The notes under the pieces: model-generated
What the model saw: only the letters and a program-made list of their open reading frames with translations
What the model was told of the DNA's origin: nothing
The model's database searches: none
Position numbers and translations under genes: made by a program
From: Myxosarcina sp. GA_180221_E-2-1-MAG-40_15
GTDB lineage: Bacteria > Cyanobacteriota > Cyanobacteriia > Cyanobacteriales > Xenococcaceae
Assembly (NCBI GenBank): GCA_020692205.1
Contig: JAIMKV010000017.1
Coordinates: 1 to 64,000 of the forward strand
Direction of reading: 5' to 3'
Length of the DNA stretch: 64,000 nucleotides
Shown here: positions 17,192-25,796 of the stretch, piece by piece
How positions within the stretch are numbered: position 1 is the first letter of the stretch
Layout of the letters: every line of letters starts with the position of its first letter

Positions 17192-17869
17192 ATGTACGTG
17201 CTGATTGGTGGTGCAGGATTAATTGGACTGAGTTTAGCCCACAGACTGGTAGAATTGGGACACACTGTTGCCGTTATTGACGTTGATCCTACCGCTTGCC
17301 GTTATGCCCGTGAACAAGTAGGAGCGATCGCTTTTGAAGGAAGTGCAGTCAGTACAGAAATGTTGTTAGAAGCTGGGATTCGTAAAGCTGATGCTTTAGC
17401 AGCTGTCTTGAGAAGTGATGCTTTAAACTTAGCAATGGTAACTCTTGCTAAACACTACGGTGTTACCCATATTCTGTCTCGGATGCGTCATGCTGATTTT
17501 GCCCAGCCACTGCGTTTTTCAGGAGCAAATCATATCATTAGTACTGTAGATTTAGCAGTTTCAACGATGGTGAATGCGATTGAGTATCCACAAATAGAAT
17601 CAATGATGCATTTTGAGCAAGGACAGATTGAGGTATTGAAACTTTCCATCCCCCAAAATTGCTATGTGGTTAATCGTAGCGTTGCTGAAATTGCTCAGGA
17701 TTTCCGTTTTCCCAATGGTTCTCTAATTATTGGCTATCAACCCCATCCCCACGACAATTTAACGATTCCTAACGGTAGCACCGTACTCGAACCTGGCTCA
17801 ACTGTTCTAATTGTGACTAAACCTGGGTCATTGCATCAAGTAATTGATTTTATTGAAGGCTGTAAGTGA
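17192..17869 (+). CDS. TrkA-N/TrkA-C potassium channel regulatory protein
   Basis: A 225-residue cytoplasmic RCK protein. It has a Rossmann motif at the N-terminus (VLIGGAGLIG, residues 3-12), an acidic VIDVDPTACRYA strand-helix for NAD(H) binding, then a TrkA-C-type domain from about residue 140. Proteins of this family (KtrA/TrkA) gate K+ uptake systems at the membrane. CAGGAGCAGC before the ATG provides a good ribosome site. No K+ translocator gene is next to it, so the partner must be elsewhere. A Na+/H+ antiporter gene lies nearby but converging. Confidence 0.85.
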   Translation: MYVLIGGAGLIGLSLAHRLVELGHTVAVIDVDPTACRYAREQVGAIAFEGSAVSTEMLLEAGIRKADALAAVLRSDALNLAMVTLAKHYGVTHILSRMRHADFAQPLRFSGANHIISTVDLAVSTMVNAIEYPQIESMMHFEQGQIEVLKLSIPQNCYVVNRSVAEIAQDFRFPNGSLIIGYQPHPHDNLTIPNGSTVLEPGSTVLIVTKPGSLHQVIDFIEGCK

Positions 17870-17950
17870 CACACTCGTAGCTTAAAAACATACAAGTTTC
17901 TTACTTCAACGATACTTGACTAGATACTCGCGTTCGATAAATTTAATTTA

Positions 17951-18523
17951 ATGACTATATATCCGCATTTTTATTTAGCAATTGCTTTGATTGTTCTTGT
18001 GTCTTGCACATCATCGGAGAATTCGCCCAAGTCACAATCTAATAATAATCAGCTAAATTCAGCTCAAAAGGAGGTGACCCTGGAGCAAAATTTTCAGATA
18101 GCAATGGGTCAAACTATTTATGTACCTGTCTATTCCCATATCTATTATGAAGATCGACAAAAGATTTTAAATTTAGCAGCTACACTCAGTATTCGTAACA
18201 CAGATTTAACCAACTCGATTATCATTACTTCCGTACGTTACTATGACTCGAACGGTAAATTAGTTAAGCAGTACTTAGATCGTCCTATTCAACTTGATGC
18301 GCTAGCTTCTGATGATTTTTTTGTGAATAGAACTGATACCAGTGGAGGTTTTGGCGCAAATTTTGTTGTGGAGTGGATTGCCCAAACACAAGTGTCTGAG
18401 CCTATAGTGGAAGCGGTTATGATTGCTACCGAATCCCAGCAAGGAGTTTCTTTTGTTAGTCCTGGCAAAGTAATCAAAAATCAACCCAATAACCAAAGTT
18501 TATCTCCAAAGCAGGGGACTTAA
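17951..18523 (+). CDS. DUF3124 lipoprotein
   Basis: A 190-residue exported lipoprotein with signal peptide IALIVLVSC, lipobox Cys at about residue 19, a Ser/Asn-rich linker, and then a beta-rich domain of the DUF3124 type. The domain includes GQTIYVPVYSHIYYEDRQ, LAATLSIRNTD and EWIAQTQVSEPIVEAVMI, which are family phrases. The function is unknown. The gene ends eight bases before the converging antiporter gene. Confidence 0.8.
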   Translation: MTIYPHFYLAIALIVLVSCTSSENSPKSQSNNNQLNSAQKEVTLEQNFQIAMGQTIYVPVYSHIYYEDRQKILNLAATLSIRNTDLTNSIIITSVRYYDSNGKLVKQYLDRPIQLDALASDDFFVNRTDTSGGFGANFVVEWIAQTQVSEPIVEAVMIATESQQGVSFVSPGKVIKNQPNNQSLSPKQGT

Positions 18524-18530
18524 AAAATGA

Positions 18531-20084
18531 TCAATCATCTTCTAGTTTCAGCAATTGTTCATCAATTTTTTTTAGCCTGATACGCGCAATTTCTTCTGAG
18601 AGAATTCGCTTACGTATTGCCTCATTGAGTGCAGCTTTCTCCGCTAGTAGCAATCGACGGCGAACGGCATCAAGTTTACCACTGTTGCCACTTTGGTTAT
18701 TCAACTCACCAGGACGACGATTATAAAGCTCCCGCAGTGTCTTCTCTGCACTGGCAATTCGTACCTGATAAGCGGAACGCATCTCTTCATACACAGCTTT
18801 TGGTAACACTCCTGATTTCAAAAGGCTGTCTAATTCATCCTGCGCTGCCTTACTTGTGATCAACTGGGCCTGCAATTCTTCAACTTGCTGCTGAGTCGCT
18901 GAAAACCTAGACAATTTTAAGCGTTTTACTAGCCAAGGTAAGCTTAACCCCTGTCCCACCAATGACACTAGCACACTGCCAAAAACCAAAGCAATGAGGA
19001 CTTCTCTCCCGGGGAGTGTGGAGGGTAAGCTCAACGCCAGAGCCATTGAGAGTGAACCTTTGATGTTGCCTAAAAAGAGTAAATGTTGCCAGCGCAGCGG
19101 AATTGGACGGTCAAACCAACGCACTATAGCTAGCAGAGGATAGACTGTAACAACTCGTCCGACTTGATACGCCAAAACTGCAAGTAGAATTGCAGGTAAA
19201 GTCCTCCAGAGAATTACCAAATTCATTTCTACACCAATCAGCAAAAAAATAAAGGTGTTGACAGTAAAACCAGCATATTCCCAGAAACTCAACAAAGTGA
19301 TGCGACTAGAAGCGGAGGTATTGCGAGAAAGCCCTAAATTACCAAAAATTAATCCAGCTACAACTACAGCTACAGCACCTGATACACCTAGAAATTGACC
19401 AACTTGAAAAGTTCCCAAGGCAACTGCCACTGTCAATAAAAGACTGCTAAGAGGATCATCTAAACGGACAAATATAGGTATACTCAAGTAGCCCAAAACC
19501 AACCCGACGAGGCAGCCTCCTAGAGCGATGAATAGTAGTTGTTGAATTCCCTCTAGTAACGTGAGCGAACCCGTCGAATATACTTGTAAAATTAGGTTAA
19601 ACGAAACTAGGGCAGCAGCATCGTTGAATAGGGTTTCTCCTTCAACGATACTGGAAAGCCGAGAGGGTACTGGTATTTCCTTAAAGACGGCAATCATGGA
19701 AACTGTATCAGTGTTTGCCAGAATTACTCCTATAAATAGAGCGGGTATCCAAGCTAGTCCCAAAGCAAATTTCAAGACAATAGCAATAATAACACCAGAA
19801 AACACAGCCCCTGGCCCAGCTAAGAGGGCAATTGGTTTAAAAGTACTACGTAGACGGCTAATATCTGTATTGATACCAGCTTCAAAGATGAGAATCGGCA
19901 GGAAAAGATTCAAAACTAGAGAAGGCTCTAAACCAATGGGACGAGACAGTAGCTCAGTGATCGGCAAGCCAGCTAACACCAAACCTGTAACGTAGGGAAT
20001 ACGAAGTTGTCGCGTCAGCAAGGCAACGCCAGTGGCTACGAGCAGGAGAATAATTGAAACAGTGACTAAGGAAGCAACGTTCAC
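18531..20084 (-). CDS. CPA1-family Na+/H+ antiporter
   Basis: A 517-residue monovalent cation/proton antiporter of the CPA1 (NhaP-like) type with about 12 membrane helices in the first 400 residues and a soluble helical tail of about 110 residues. Landmarks are LPILIFEAGINTD, the ion-site pair in GETLFNDAAALV (Asn-Asp), and FGNVKG-type NIKGSLSMALALSLP. The start is a GTG at 20084. It exchanges Na+ or K+ for H+ across the plasma or thylakoid membrane. The C-terminal tail is rich in Leu, Arg and Glu and probably regulatory. Substrate preference cannot be read. Confidence 0.9.
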   Translation of the reverse strand: MNVASLVTVSIILLLVATGVALLTRQLRIPYVTGLVLAGLPITELLSRPIGLEPSLVLNLFLPILIFEAGINTDISRLRSTFKPIALLAGPGAVFSGVIIAIVLKFALGLAWIPALFIGVILANTDTVSMIAVFKEIPVPSRLSSIVEGETLFNDAAALVSFNLILQVYSTGSLTLLEGIQQLLFIALGGCLVGLVLGYLSIPIFVRLDDPLSSLLLTVAVALGTFQVGQFLGVSGAVAVVVAGLIFGNLGLSRNTSASSRITLLSFWEYAGFTVNTFIFLLIGVEMNLVILWRTLPAILLAVLAYQVGRVVTVYPLLAIVRWFDRPIPLRWQHLLFLGNIKGSLSMALALSLPSTLPGREVLIALVFGSVLVSLVGQGLSLPWLVKRLKLSRFSATQQQVEELQAQLITSKAAQDELDSLLKSGVLPKAVYEEMRSAYQVRIASAEKTLRELYNRRPGELNNQSGNSGKLDAVRRRLLLAEKAALNEAIRKRILSEEIARIRLKKIDEQLLKLEDD

Positions 20085-20218
20085 TTTGGCTGGGGAAATT
20101 TTTAACTTATTTGATAAACGTTACTAAAAATGAATAAATACTTACTAAAAGCTATTCAGTAAATACCGAAAAATATTAACATAATCTAAATAGATCAAAA
20201 TAACTAAATCTTGGTTTC

Positions 20219-21043
20219 ATGGATAATCAACTACTGTGGCACAGCTTCTACCAGGAAATTAACCAACCAGATGAGCAAATCGATTTAGCCAAAGCTGCTC
20301 TTTGCTATGCCCAAGCAGAATATCCCAATCTAAATATAGCCAAATACTTGAGTATTTTAGATGCGATCGCATCTAAAATAGAATCGCAACTCATCGCCGA
20401 ACGCTACCCTTTAAAAGTAATTAAATCAATTAATGATCACTTATTTGATCGCTTAGAATTTTGTGGTAATCAACATGATTATTACGATCCTGATAATAGC
20501 TTTTTAAATCAAGTAATTGACAGGAAGGTAGGAATTCCCATCTCTCTTGCCGTAATTTATTTAGCGATCGCTCAACGGCTTAATTTTCCCATGGTAGGCA
20601 TTGGCATGCCTGGACATTTCTTAATTCGTCCAGAATTTGAAGCTTCAGAAATTTTTATCGATGTGTTTAATCAAGGAGAAATTTTATTTAAACACGACTG
20701 TCAAATGAAACTAGATCAGATTTATCAACAACAGGTGAAGCTCGATCCTAGCTGGCTTATGCCCGTAACCAATAAGCAAATATTAGCCAGAATGCTGAAC
20801 AACCTCAAGTTTATCTATCTACATCGCCGAGAACTAGATAAAGCTTTATCAATTATGAGTGCCATTCTTAAAATATTGCCGCAAAACGTGGCAGAAATCC
20901 GCGATCGCGGTTTGCTATATTACCAAGTAAACCGTTGGGAGGAAGCAATCATTGATCTACAATATTTTCTTAAAATTGCTCCTGATAGTGATGATGCACC
21001 CATGATTGAAATGTTATTAAAAAAGATGAATCGCGTATCTTAA
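20219..21043 (+). CDS. SirB1-type transglutaminase-like protein with TPR tail
   Basis: A 274-residue protein of the SirB1/transglutaminase-like family. The core has IDRKVGIPISLAVIYLAIAQRL and GIGMPGHFLIRPE, the family signature with the usual Gly-His. The C-terminal third carries two TPR-like helix pairs (LDKALSIMSAILKILPQN and RWEEAIIDLQYFLKIAPDS). In other bacteria SirB1-type proteins are of uncertain function. It stands alone, followed by nested inverted repeats at 21047-21089 that may end its transcript. Confidence 0.8.
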   Translation: MDNQLLWHSFYQEINQPDEQIDLAKAALCYAQAEYPNLNIAKYLSILDAIASKIESQLIAERYPLKVIKSINDHLFDRLEFCGNQHDYYDPDNSFLNQVIDRKVGIPISLAVIYLAIAQRLNFPMVGIGMPGHFLIRPEFEASEIFIDVFNQGEILFKHDCQMKLDQIYQQQVKLDPSWLMPVTNKQILARMLNNLKFIYLHRRELDKALSIMSAILKILPQNVAEIRDRGLLYYQVNRWEEAIIDLQYFLKIAPDSDDAPMIEMLLKKMNRVS

Positions 21044-21046
21044 GAA

Positions 21047-21089
21047 GTCAGAGATTACTCCGCCGTAGAACGACGGAGCCTGCTCTGAC
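21047..21089. terminator. nested inverted repeats, possible terminator
   Basis: Outer arms GTCAGAG (21047-21053) and CTCTGAC (21083-21089) enclose inner arms CTCCGCCGT and ACGACGGAG around a four-base loop. They start four bases after the SirB1-like stop codon. No clear U-tract follows, and further short palindromes (TGACCGTTGGTCA) come next. Confidence 0.45.
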
Positions 21090-21166
21090 CGTTGGTCAAA
21101 AGTAGTCAATACTTGATCAAAAGTTCGGATGTTATACTTAGTTTTTTTAAACAAGAGCTTTTATAG

Positions 21167-22102
21167 ATGTATATCAGTGTCGTAATTCCTACCTACAATC
21201 GTTTGCCGATACTTCAAAAATGTCTTGTTGCTTTAGAAAAACAGGAATTAAACGATCACGATCATAAGATTGACGGATATGAAATAGTATTGGTTGATGA
21301 TGGTTCGACGGATAAAACTTTAGTTTGGTTAGCAGAAAATAAAGACGAGTTACCCCATGTAAAAGTATTAGAACAGGATCATCAAGGAGCAGCAGCAGCC
21401 AGAAATTTGGGCGTTAAAAATTCCCTAGGCGACACCATAGTTTTCATTGATAGCGATTTAGTTGTGACCGCAAAATTTTTGCAATCTCACGCCGATGCTT
21501 TGATCAAAGGTGAGCAAGATCTAGGAAGTGATCGCCTGTTTACTTATGGTGCAGTAATTAATACTAATAACTTTGATCATCCAACCTCTGAACCTTACAA
21601 AATAACCGACTTCTCCGCTGCTTATTTTGCAACTGGTAATGTAGCGATCGCCAAGAACTGGTTAGAAGAAGCGGGTTTATTTGACACGGGTTTTCAACTC
21701 TATGGTTGGGAGGATTTAGAGTTAGGAGTACGGTTAAAAAAGCTCAATTTAAAACTGATCAAATGTCCTAAAGCAGTCGGTTATCATTGGCATCCCGCAT
21801 TTAGCTTAGAACAAATTTCTCAAATGATTGAGCAAGAAATTCAAAGAGGAAAAATGGGAGCAATTTTCTATTATAAACATCCTACCTTTGAGGTTAGAAT
21901 GATGATTCAAATGACAATTATGCATCGCATTCTTTGGGGAATATTATCATTGAATGGTAGCTTAAATGAACGCAGTTTAAAACCGATTTTGCAGTGGTTA
22001 ATCGAGCGTAAAAAACCTCAACTAGCCGAACAAATAGCTCGTATCTTCCTCAATTGGTATAACGTTCAGGGAGTTTATGCTGCATCTGAAAAGAATCAAT
22101 AG
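21167..22102 (+). CDS. family 2 glycosyltransferase
   Basis: A 311-residue GT-A fold glycosyltransferase. It has VVIPTYNRLPILQKCL at the N-terminus, the nucleotide-sugar site LVDDGSTDKT, the second acidic motif FIDSDLV (DXD type), and a C-terminal GWEDLELGVRLKKLNLKLI typical of the galactosyltransferase-like end of family 2. It transfers a sugar from a nucleotide donor to an unknown acceptor, perhaps a cell-surface glycan or lipid. There are no membrane helices and no sugar-cluster neighbours. Confidence 0.85.
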   Translation: MYISVVIPTYNRLPILQKCLVALEKQELNDHDHKIDGYEIVLVDDGSTDKTLVWLAENKDELPHVKVLEQDHQGAAAARNLGVKNSLGDTIVFIDSDLVVTAKFLQSHADALIKGEQDLGSDRLFTYGAVINTNNFDHPTSEPYKITDFSAAYFATGNVAIAKNWLEEAGLFDTGFQLYGWEDLELGVRLKKLNLKLIKCPKAVGYHWHPAFSLEQISQMIEQEIQRGKMGAIFYYKHPTFEVRMMIQMTIMHRILWGILSLNGSLNERSLKPILQWLIERKKPQLAEQIARIFLNWYNVQGVYAASEKNQ

Positions 22103-22246
22103 CACTAGATGAGAATAGGTGTAAAAACTTGCTCAGAAATATTTAAACATATTAAAAAATAAGCAATTGGCAGCATTAAAATACTACTAAAAAGGCAAGT
22201 TATAGTTCTTACGATATACTGAAAGAGATAAATAACACTATATTTA

Positions 22247-23104
22247 ATGAATATTATTACTCAACTTCTCTTTCCCAAATCAAAAAAAACTTCAGGCGAC
22301 ACATCTAATGGATTACCCGCACTAGATCGTAATTCTCGTGGGATCTCAATTAAGTCTGCGCCAGAAATCGAAAAAATGCGTCATTCAGCTAAGATTGTGG
22401 CAACGGTGTTAAAGGAAATTGCAACCATAACCAAACCAGGAATGACAACCGCAGATCTAGATGAATATGCCGAACAGCGTATTCGTGAGATGGGTGCAAC
22501 TCCTAGTTTCAAAGGTTATTATGGTTTTCCTGCTTCGATCTGCGCTAGCGTCAACAACGAGGTAGTACACGGTATTCCTGATGCCAAAAAAGTACTGCGT
22601 CGCGGAGATGTTTTGAAAGTAGACACGGGTGCTTATTGCGAGGGATTTCATGGCGATTCTTGTATTACCATTGCCGTAGGTAACAAGGTAACTAAAGACG
22701 CTGCCAAATTAATTGAGGTTGCCGAAGAAGCGTTATACAAAGGTATAGAACAAGTAAAGGCGGGTAATCATTTATTAGACATTGCTGGGGCAGTAGAAGA
22801 CCATGTAAAGGCAAATGGCTATAGCGTAGTAGAACAATATACTGGACATGGTGTTGGCAAAAATCTGCACGAAGCACCGTCGGTATTCAATCATCGGACT
22901 AAATGGATGCCTGACGTTAAGCTTAAAGCAGGAATGACTTTGGCAATTGAACCCATAGTCAATGCAGGTTCTAAGCACACTAGAGTGTTGCGCGATCGCT
23001 GGACAGTAGTCACGGTAGATAATAATTTATCCGCCCAGTTTGAACATACCGTATTAGTGACAAAAGATGGCTATGAAATACTGAGCGATCGCGATCTGGT
23101 TTAA
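22247..23104 (+). CDS. map: methionine aminopeptidase, type I
   Basis: A 285-residue Met aminopeptidase that removes initiator Met from new proteins. It carries the type I signatures: [11 protein letters not shown]-like [14 protein letters not shown], metal ligands in [28 protein letters not shown] and EPIVN, and a final FEHTVLVT. The first 30 or so residues form an extension ahead of the conserved [14 protein letters not shown]. Cyanobacteria usually have more than one Map; this one has the plain catalytic domain without a zinc-finger start. Confidence 0.93.
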   Translation: MNIITQLLFPKSKKTSGDTSNGLPALDRNSRGISIKSAPEIEKMRHSAKIVATVLKEIATITKPGMTTADLDEYAEQRIREMGATPSFKGYYGFPASICASVNNEVVHGIPDAKKVLRRGDVLKVDTGAYCEGFHGDSCITIAVGNKVTKDAAKLIEVAEEALYKGIEQVKAGNHLLDIAGAVEDHVKANGYSVVEQYTGHGVGKNLHEAPSVFNHRTKWMPDVKLKAGMTLAIEPIVNAGSKHTRVLRDRWTVVTVDNNLSAQFEHTVLVTKDGYEILSDRDLV

Positions 23105-23164
23105 ACAGCAAGAAGGCAAAATTTCCCTGCCGAGGAAAATAATTTAACAAGAAGTGAAAGAACT

Positions 23165-23190
23165 CTTAGTCTTGCTTTGCGAAGACTGAG
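23165..23190. terminator. hairpin between map and CRISPR array
   Basis: CTTAGTCTT (23165-23173) and AAGACTGAG (23182-23190) can pair with one wobble around an eight-base loop. It lies downstream of map on the plus strand and downstream of the array on the minus strand, so it could end either transcript. There is no strong U-tract. Confidence 0.35.
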
Positions 23191-23233
23191 CTGAATCGAA
23201 CCGCCGATAGACGTTATTAAATATTGAATAATA

Positions 23234-23488
23234 AATTCCATCCTCGATCGTCCTTCGGGGCGATCGCAACAAAATGGATAACGAGCGAAAAGAGACCATC
23301 GAATTGTTTCAATCCTCGATCGCCCCGAAGGACGATCGCAACTTCGTGCCATAGTCGAGAGATTTGGTACAAAGAAGTTTCAATCCTCGATCGCCCCGAA
23401 GGACGATCGCAACTTTGAGTAACAATTGCCGCTGTGTGACGTGCTTGGATTGTTTCAATCCTCGATCGCCCCGAAGGACGATCGCAAC
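23234..23488 (-). CRISPR. type I-C CRISPR array, four repeats and three spacers
   Basis: Three identical 37-base repeats lie at 23306-23342, 23377-23413 and 23452-23488, plus a degenerate fourth at 23234-23270. On the minus strand the repeat starts GTTGCGATCG, has a palindromic centre (CGATCG arms) and ends GGATTGAAAC, so the array reads on the minus strand, away from cas2. The three spacers are 35, 34 and 38 bases (23271-23305, 23343-23376, 23414-23451). The repeat at 23452 is leader-proximal, and the one at 23234 is the last. In the last repeat the final bases are changed and the ten-base centre is exactly the reverse complement of that in the other three. The transcript should be processed by Cas5c. 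Confidence 0.95.
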
Positions 23489-23665
23489 TGTAGCTATTTT
23501 AACCCTAATCCATACAAGCGTTTCCAATCATTTTTCCGCGAACCCCTTATTCCAACCAACATACAAACCATATCTATAAAATCCAACTAGTGCTTAAAGC
23601 CATATCCCATGGGCAATCGCGAACCTCCCAGGAAATTGCCCCCTGCTATAGGTTCGCGACAAATA
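23489..23665 (-). promoter_or_regulatory. CRISPR leader region
   Basis: This is the 177-base gap between cas2 and the first repeat, the expected place of the leader and of Cas1-Cas2 integration. Read on the minus strand it holds GGTTCGCG three times: TCGCGAACC at 23651-23659 as an inverted copy, GGTTCGCGA at 23617-23625 and GGGGTTCGCG at 23537-23546. The first two form a perfect nine-base inverted repeat. The rest is AT-rich. No experimentally known motif is claimed. Confidence 0.65.
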
Positions 23666-23956
23666 TCACATAATCAAAGGCTTGTCAAAATCAGTATACT
23701 TATCAACCCCAAAAGACTCCACGTACTTTTCTCGCGGTGATGACAACCGATAAAACCGAATACTATCGGTCTGTTTATTAATTATCTTCACCAACCGCGC
23801 TTGAAATTGTTCGCATTGTACCTCACTAACTCGACACTCAAACACCGAATACTGTACGCGCTGTCCATAATTTTCACACATAGTCGCTACTTTACGCAGC
23901 CTACTTCGTCCTTCTTTGGTTTCCGTATTTACATCATAAGTAACTAAAATATCCAT
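23666..23956 (-). CDS. cas2: CRISPR-associated endonuclease Cas2
   Basis: A 96-residue Cas2, the scaffold subunit of the Cas1-Cas2 spacer integrase. It has the ferredoxin-fold start MDILVTYDVNTE with the conserved Asp8, then RLRKVATMCENYGQRVQYSVFEC, the wording typical of type I-C Cas2. It is three bases downstream of cas1 and so cotranscribed. The stop lies next to the leader. Length is normal. Confidence 0.95.
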   Translation of the reverse strand: MDILVTYDVNTETKEGRSRLRKVATMCENYGQRVQYSVFECRVSEVQCEQFQARLVKIINKQTDSIRFYRLSSPREKYVESFGVDKYTDFDKPLIM

Positions 23957-23959
23957 AAC

Positions 23960-24994
23960 TTACCCTCGCAAAATAAAAGGTTGATAACTTAGTACATCTC
24001 CTCGTAAATGACGCGCTAGCAATCGCGCTTGTACATGAGGAATCAGACCCACAGGAACTTTAGAACCGATAATCGAATGAGTTACTTCTTCTTGTTTCCT
24101 TTTTTGATATTCCGTGAGGATTATTTTTCTGCCATCTTCAGAGAGATAAATAGCCCCGCCTGGACGTTTAGTAAAATCCTCTGGTTTAACTTGTCCGCGA
24201 TTGATTAAAGTTAAAACCAAACGGTCTGCTAAAGGCGATCGCAATTCTTCCATCAAATCTAGGGCTAAGGATGGTTTACCTGGACGTAAGGCATGTAAAA
24301 AGCCCATTTGCGGATCGAGTCCAATACTTTCACAAGCGGAAACACACTCATTAGTCAGTAATGTATAAACAAAGGACAATAAGGCATTAATCGGATCGCG
24401 GGGTGGATGTTTGCTTCTTTCTGTCAAGGCAAATGCTTCTCGATTTTGGCGAATCATTGGGGTAAAACTGCCAAAATAAGCTTTAGCTGCATAACCTTCA
24501 ATTCCTCTTAGTTTGTCTAAATCTGAGGCTGTTTCTGTATTTTGAATTGATTCGGCATGAATTTGAACAGTTTTTGCGAGAAATTCCTGATCTTTTGAGC
24601 TTTTTGCTTCTCTTGCTGCCCGCATGACTACTGATCGCGCATTTTGTAACTTTCCTGCTACCATGTATCGGGCGATCGCTAAAGTTTGTTCGGGAGAATC
24701 AATTGCCTGATGTTGCACTCTTCGTAGCAAGACATTTCCTGTGGTCGAACCTGCCATTCGTGCTTTATAGCGTCCGTATTGAGTTAACCAAATCAAATTG
24801 CGTCCATCTTCAGCACATTTGTGAATTAAAAATGGACTCAGCAAGACATTTCCAAAAGCCACAATACTACCGAGATGATGTAGAGGAATTTGAAATTTTA
24901 GTTCTTTTTCCACTTCTAGTTTGAGAGTTTCATGGTCTAAACGTAAATAAGCACCTTGGGTTTGTACGTAGAGAGTGTTCAGAATTGTTTTCAT
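23960..24994 (-). CDS. cas1: CRISPR-associated integrase Cas1 (type I-C)
   Basis: A 344-residue Cas1. The metal-binding residues expected for the family are present: E166 in RGIEGYAAKAYF, H234 in GFLHALRPGKPSLALDLMEE and D246 in the same block. The N-terminal beta domain and C-terminal helical domain are both complete. With Cas2 it inserts new spacers at the leader end of the array. Its ATG overlaps the end of cas4 by four bases. It looks intact, so adaptation should be possible. Confidence 0.96.
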   Translation of the reverse strand: MKTILNTLYVQTQGAYLRLDHETLKLEVEKELKFQIPLHHLGSIVAFGNVLLSPFLIHKCAEDGRNLIWLTQYGRYKARMAGSTTGNVLLRRVQHQAIDSPEQTLAIARYMVAGKLQNARSVVMRAAREAKSSKDQEFLAKTVQIHAESIQNTETASDLDKLRGIEGYAAKAYFGSFTPMIRQNREAFALTERSKHPPRDPINALLSFVYTLLTNECVSACESIGLDPQMGFLHALRPGKPSLALDLMEELRSPLADRLVLTLINRGQVKPEDFTKRPGGAIYLSEDGRKIILTEYQKRKQEEVTHSIIGSKVPVGLIPHVQARLLARHLRGDVLSYQPFILRG

Positions 24995-25617
24995 GGTTCA
25001 TTTATGGCAAAAGGATTATTCTTTTTGGCTGATTCGGTAAAATTATTAACTGCATGAGGCATACAAGTTTCAATCAAAGAGCAATCATCACAGCGTTTAT
25101 CATTAACTGGTGATGGTAATTTAGCTTCAGCTAAAAGCAATCGCGTTTTTTCAATTGTTTGAAGAGTGAGCGATCGCAATTTCCGCTCAAATTCTACTTC
25201 CCGTCGTCGACGAGATTTATGATGAAAAATTGCACCCTTTAATACAGGGCGATTCAACATTTCTTCTAAACACAATGCTTGGGCGCAAAGCTGGATGTTA
25301 TCGGCAGGGCGGACTTTGCGCGAACCAGATTTATATTCAACAGGGTAAGCTGTACCATCGGGCAAAAATTCCACTACATCAGCAATACCTTTGAGTCCCA
25401 ATTCGTGAGAATACAAAGAAAGCGATCGCTCGACTCGAATTCCCGCTTCAATTAGTTCATCACTAGGTTCGTGTACTTTCTCATGTACCCGCATTCCTCG
25501 AAGCGTATAGATGTTCTCCGCCCAAGCTTGTTCAATGTGAATTAGAGCGCACTGTCTAGGACAAAAAGCAAAATGTTGCAATGCACTCAACATTACATAT
25601 TCATCATTGGTAAACAT
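24991..25617 (-). CDS. cas4: CRISPR-associated exonuclease Cas4
   Basis: A 208-residue Cas4, a RecB-like nuclease with an iron-sulfur cluster that trims prespacers and checks the PAM. The four cluster cysteines are visible: C19 (FCPRQC; C23 follows) and C176, C179, C185 (CDDCSLIETC). The nuclease motif includes VEYKSGSRK and a helix with LCAQALCLEEM. The start codon is the ATG at 25617. Overlap with cas1 indicates a tight adaptation module. Between cas4 and cas7c there is a 179-base gap with structured sequence. Confidence 0.94.
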   Translation of the reverse strand: MFTNDEYVMLSALQHFAFCPRQCALIHIEQAWAENIYTLRGMRVHEKVHEPSDELIEAGIRVERSLSLYSHELGLKGIADVVEFLPDGTAYPVEYKSGSRKVRPADNIQLCAQALCLEEMLNRPVLKGAIFHHKSRRRREVEFERKLRSLTLQTIEKTRLLLAEAKLPSPVNDKRCDDCSLIETCMPHAVNNFTESAKKNNPFAINEP

Positions 25618-25737
25618 ATTTTAAGTGCCAAAAATAGGGCGAATCGGCTAAGGATGACAAGCCTTGAGTTGTTAACAATTGGAAATATTTTAAGGATTAT
25701 TCACCAAACCAAGTAAGTCAGAAATATTGGTGTTTAA

Positions 25738-25776
25738 GGAAGCCTTACGAATTGGCGTTTGAGAGGCTTCCTTTTT
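25738..25776 (+). terminator. plus-strand terminator-like hairpin inside the cas operon
   Basis: GGAAGCC (25738-25744) and GGCTTCC (25765-25771) flank a 20-base loop and are followed by TTTTT on the plus strand. This is the sequence of a factor-independent terminator for transcription running against the cas genes. On the minus strand the hairpin is followed by a weaker T-run. A second short pair (CACCAA and TTGGTG) lies just before it. Confidence 0.55.
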
Positions 25777-25796
25777 AGTTTAAGTTAATTAAAAGA

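Noticed and set aside
23101-23579. Several open frames of 60-84 codons on both strands across 23101-23579
   Set aside because: They translate the CRISPR repeats and carry repeated phrases such as RSSFGA and NPRSPRRTI; they are artefacts of the array.
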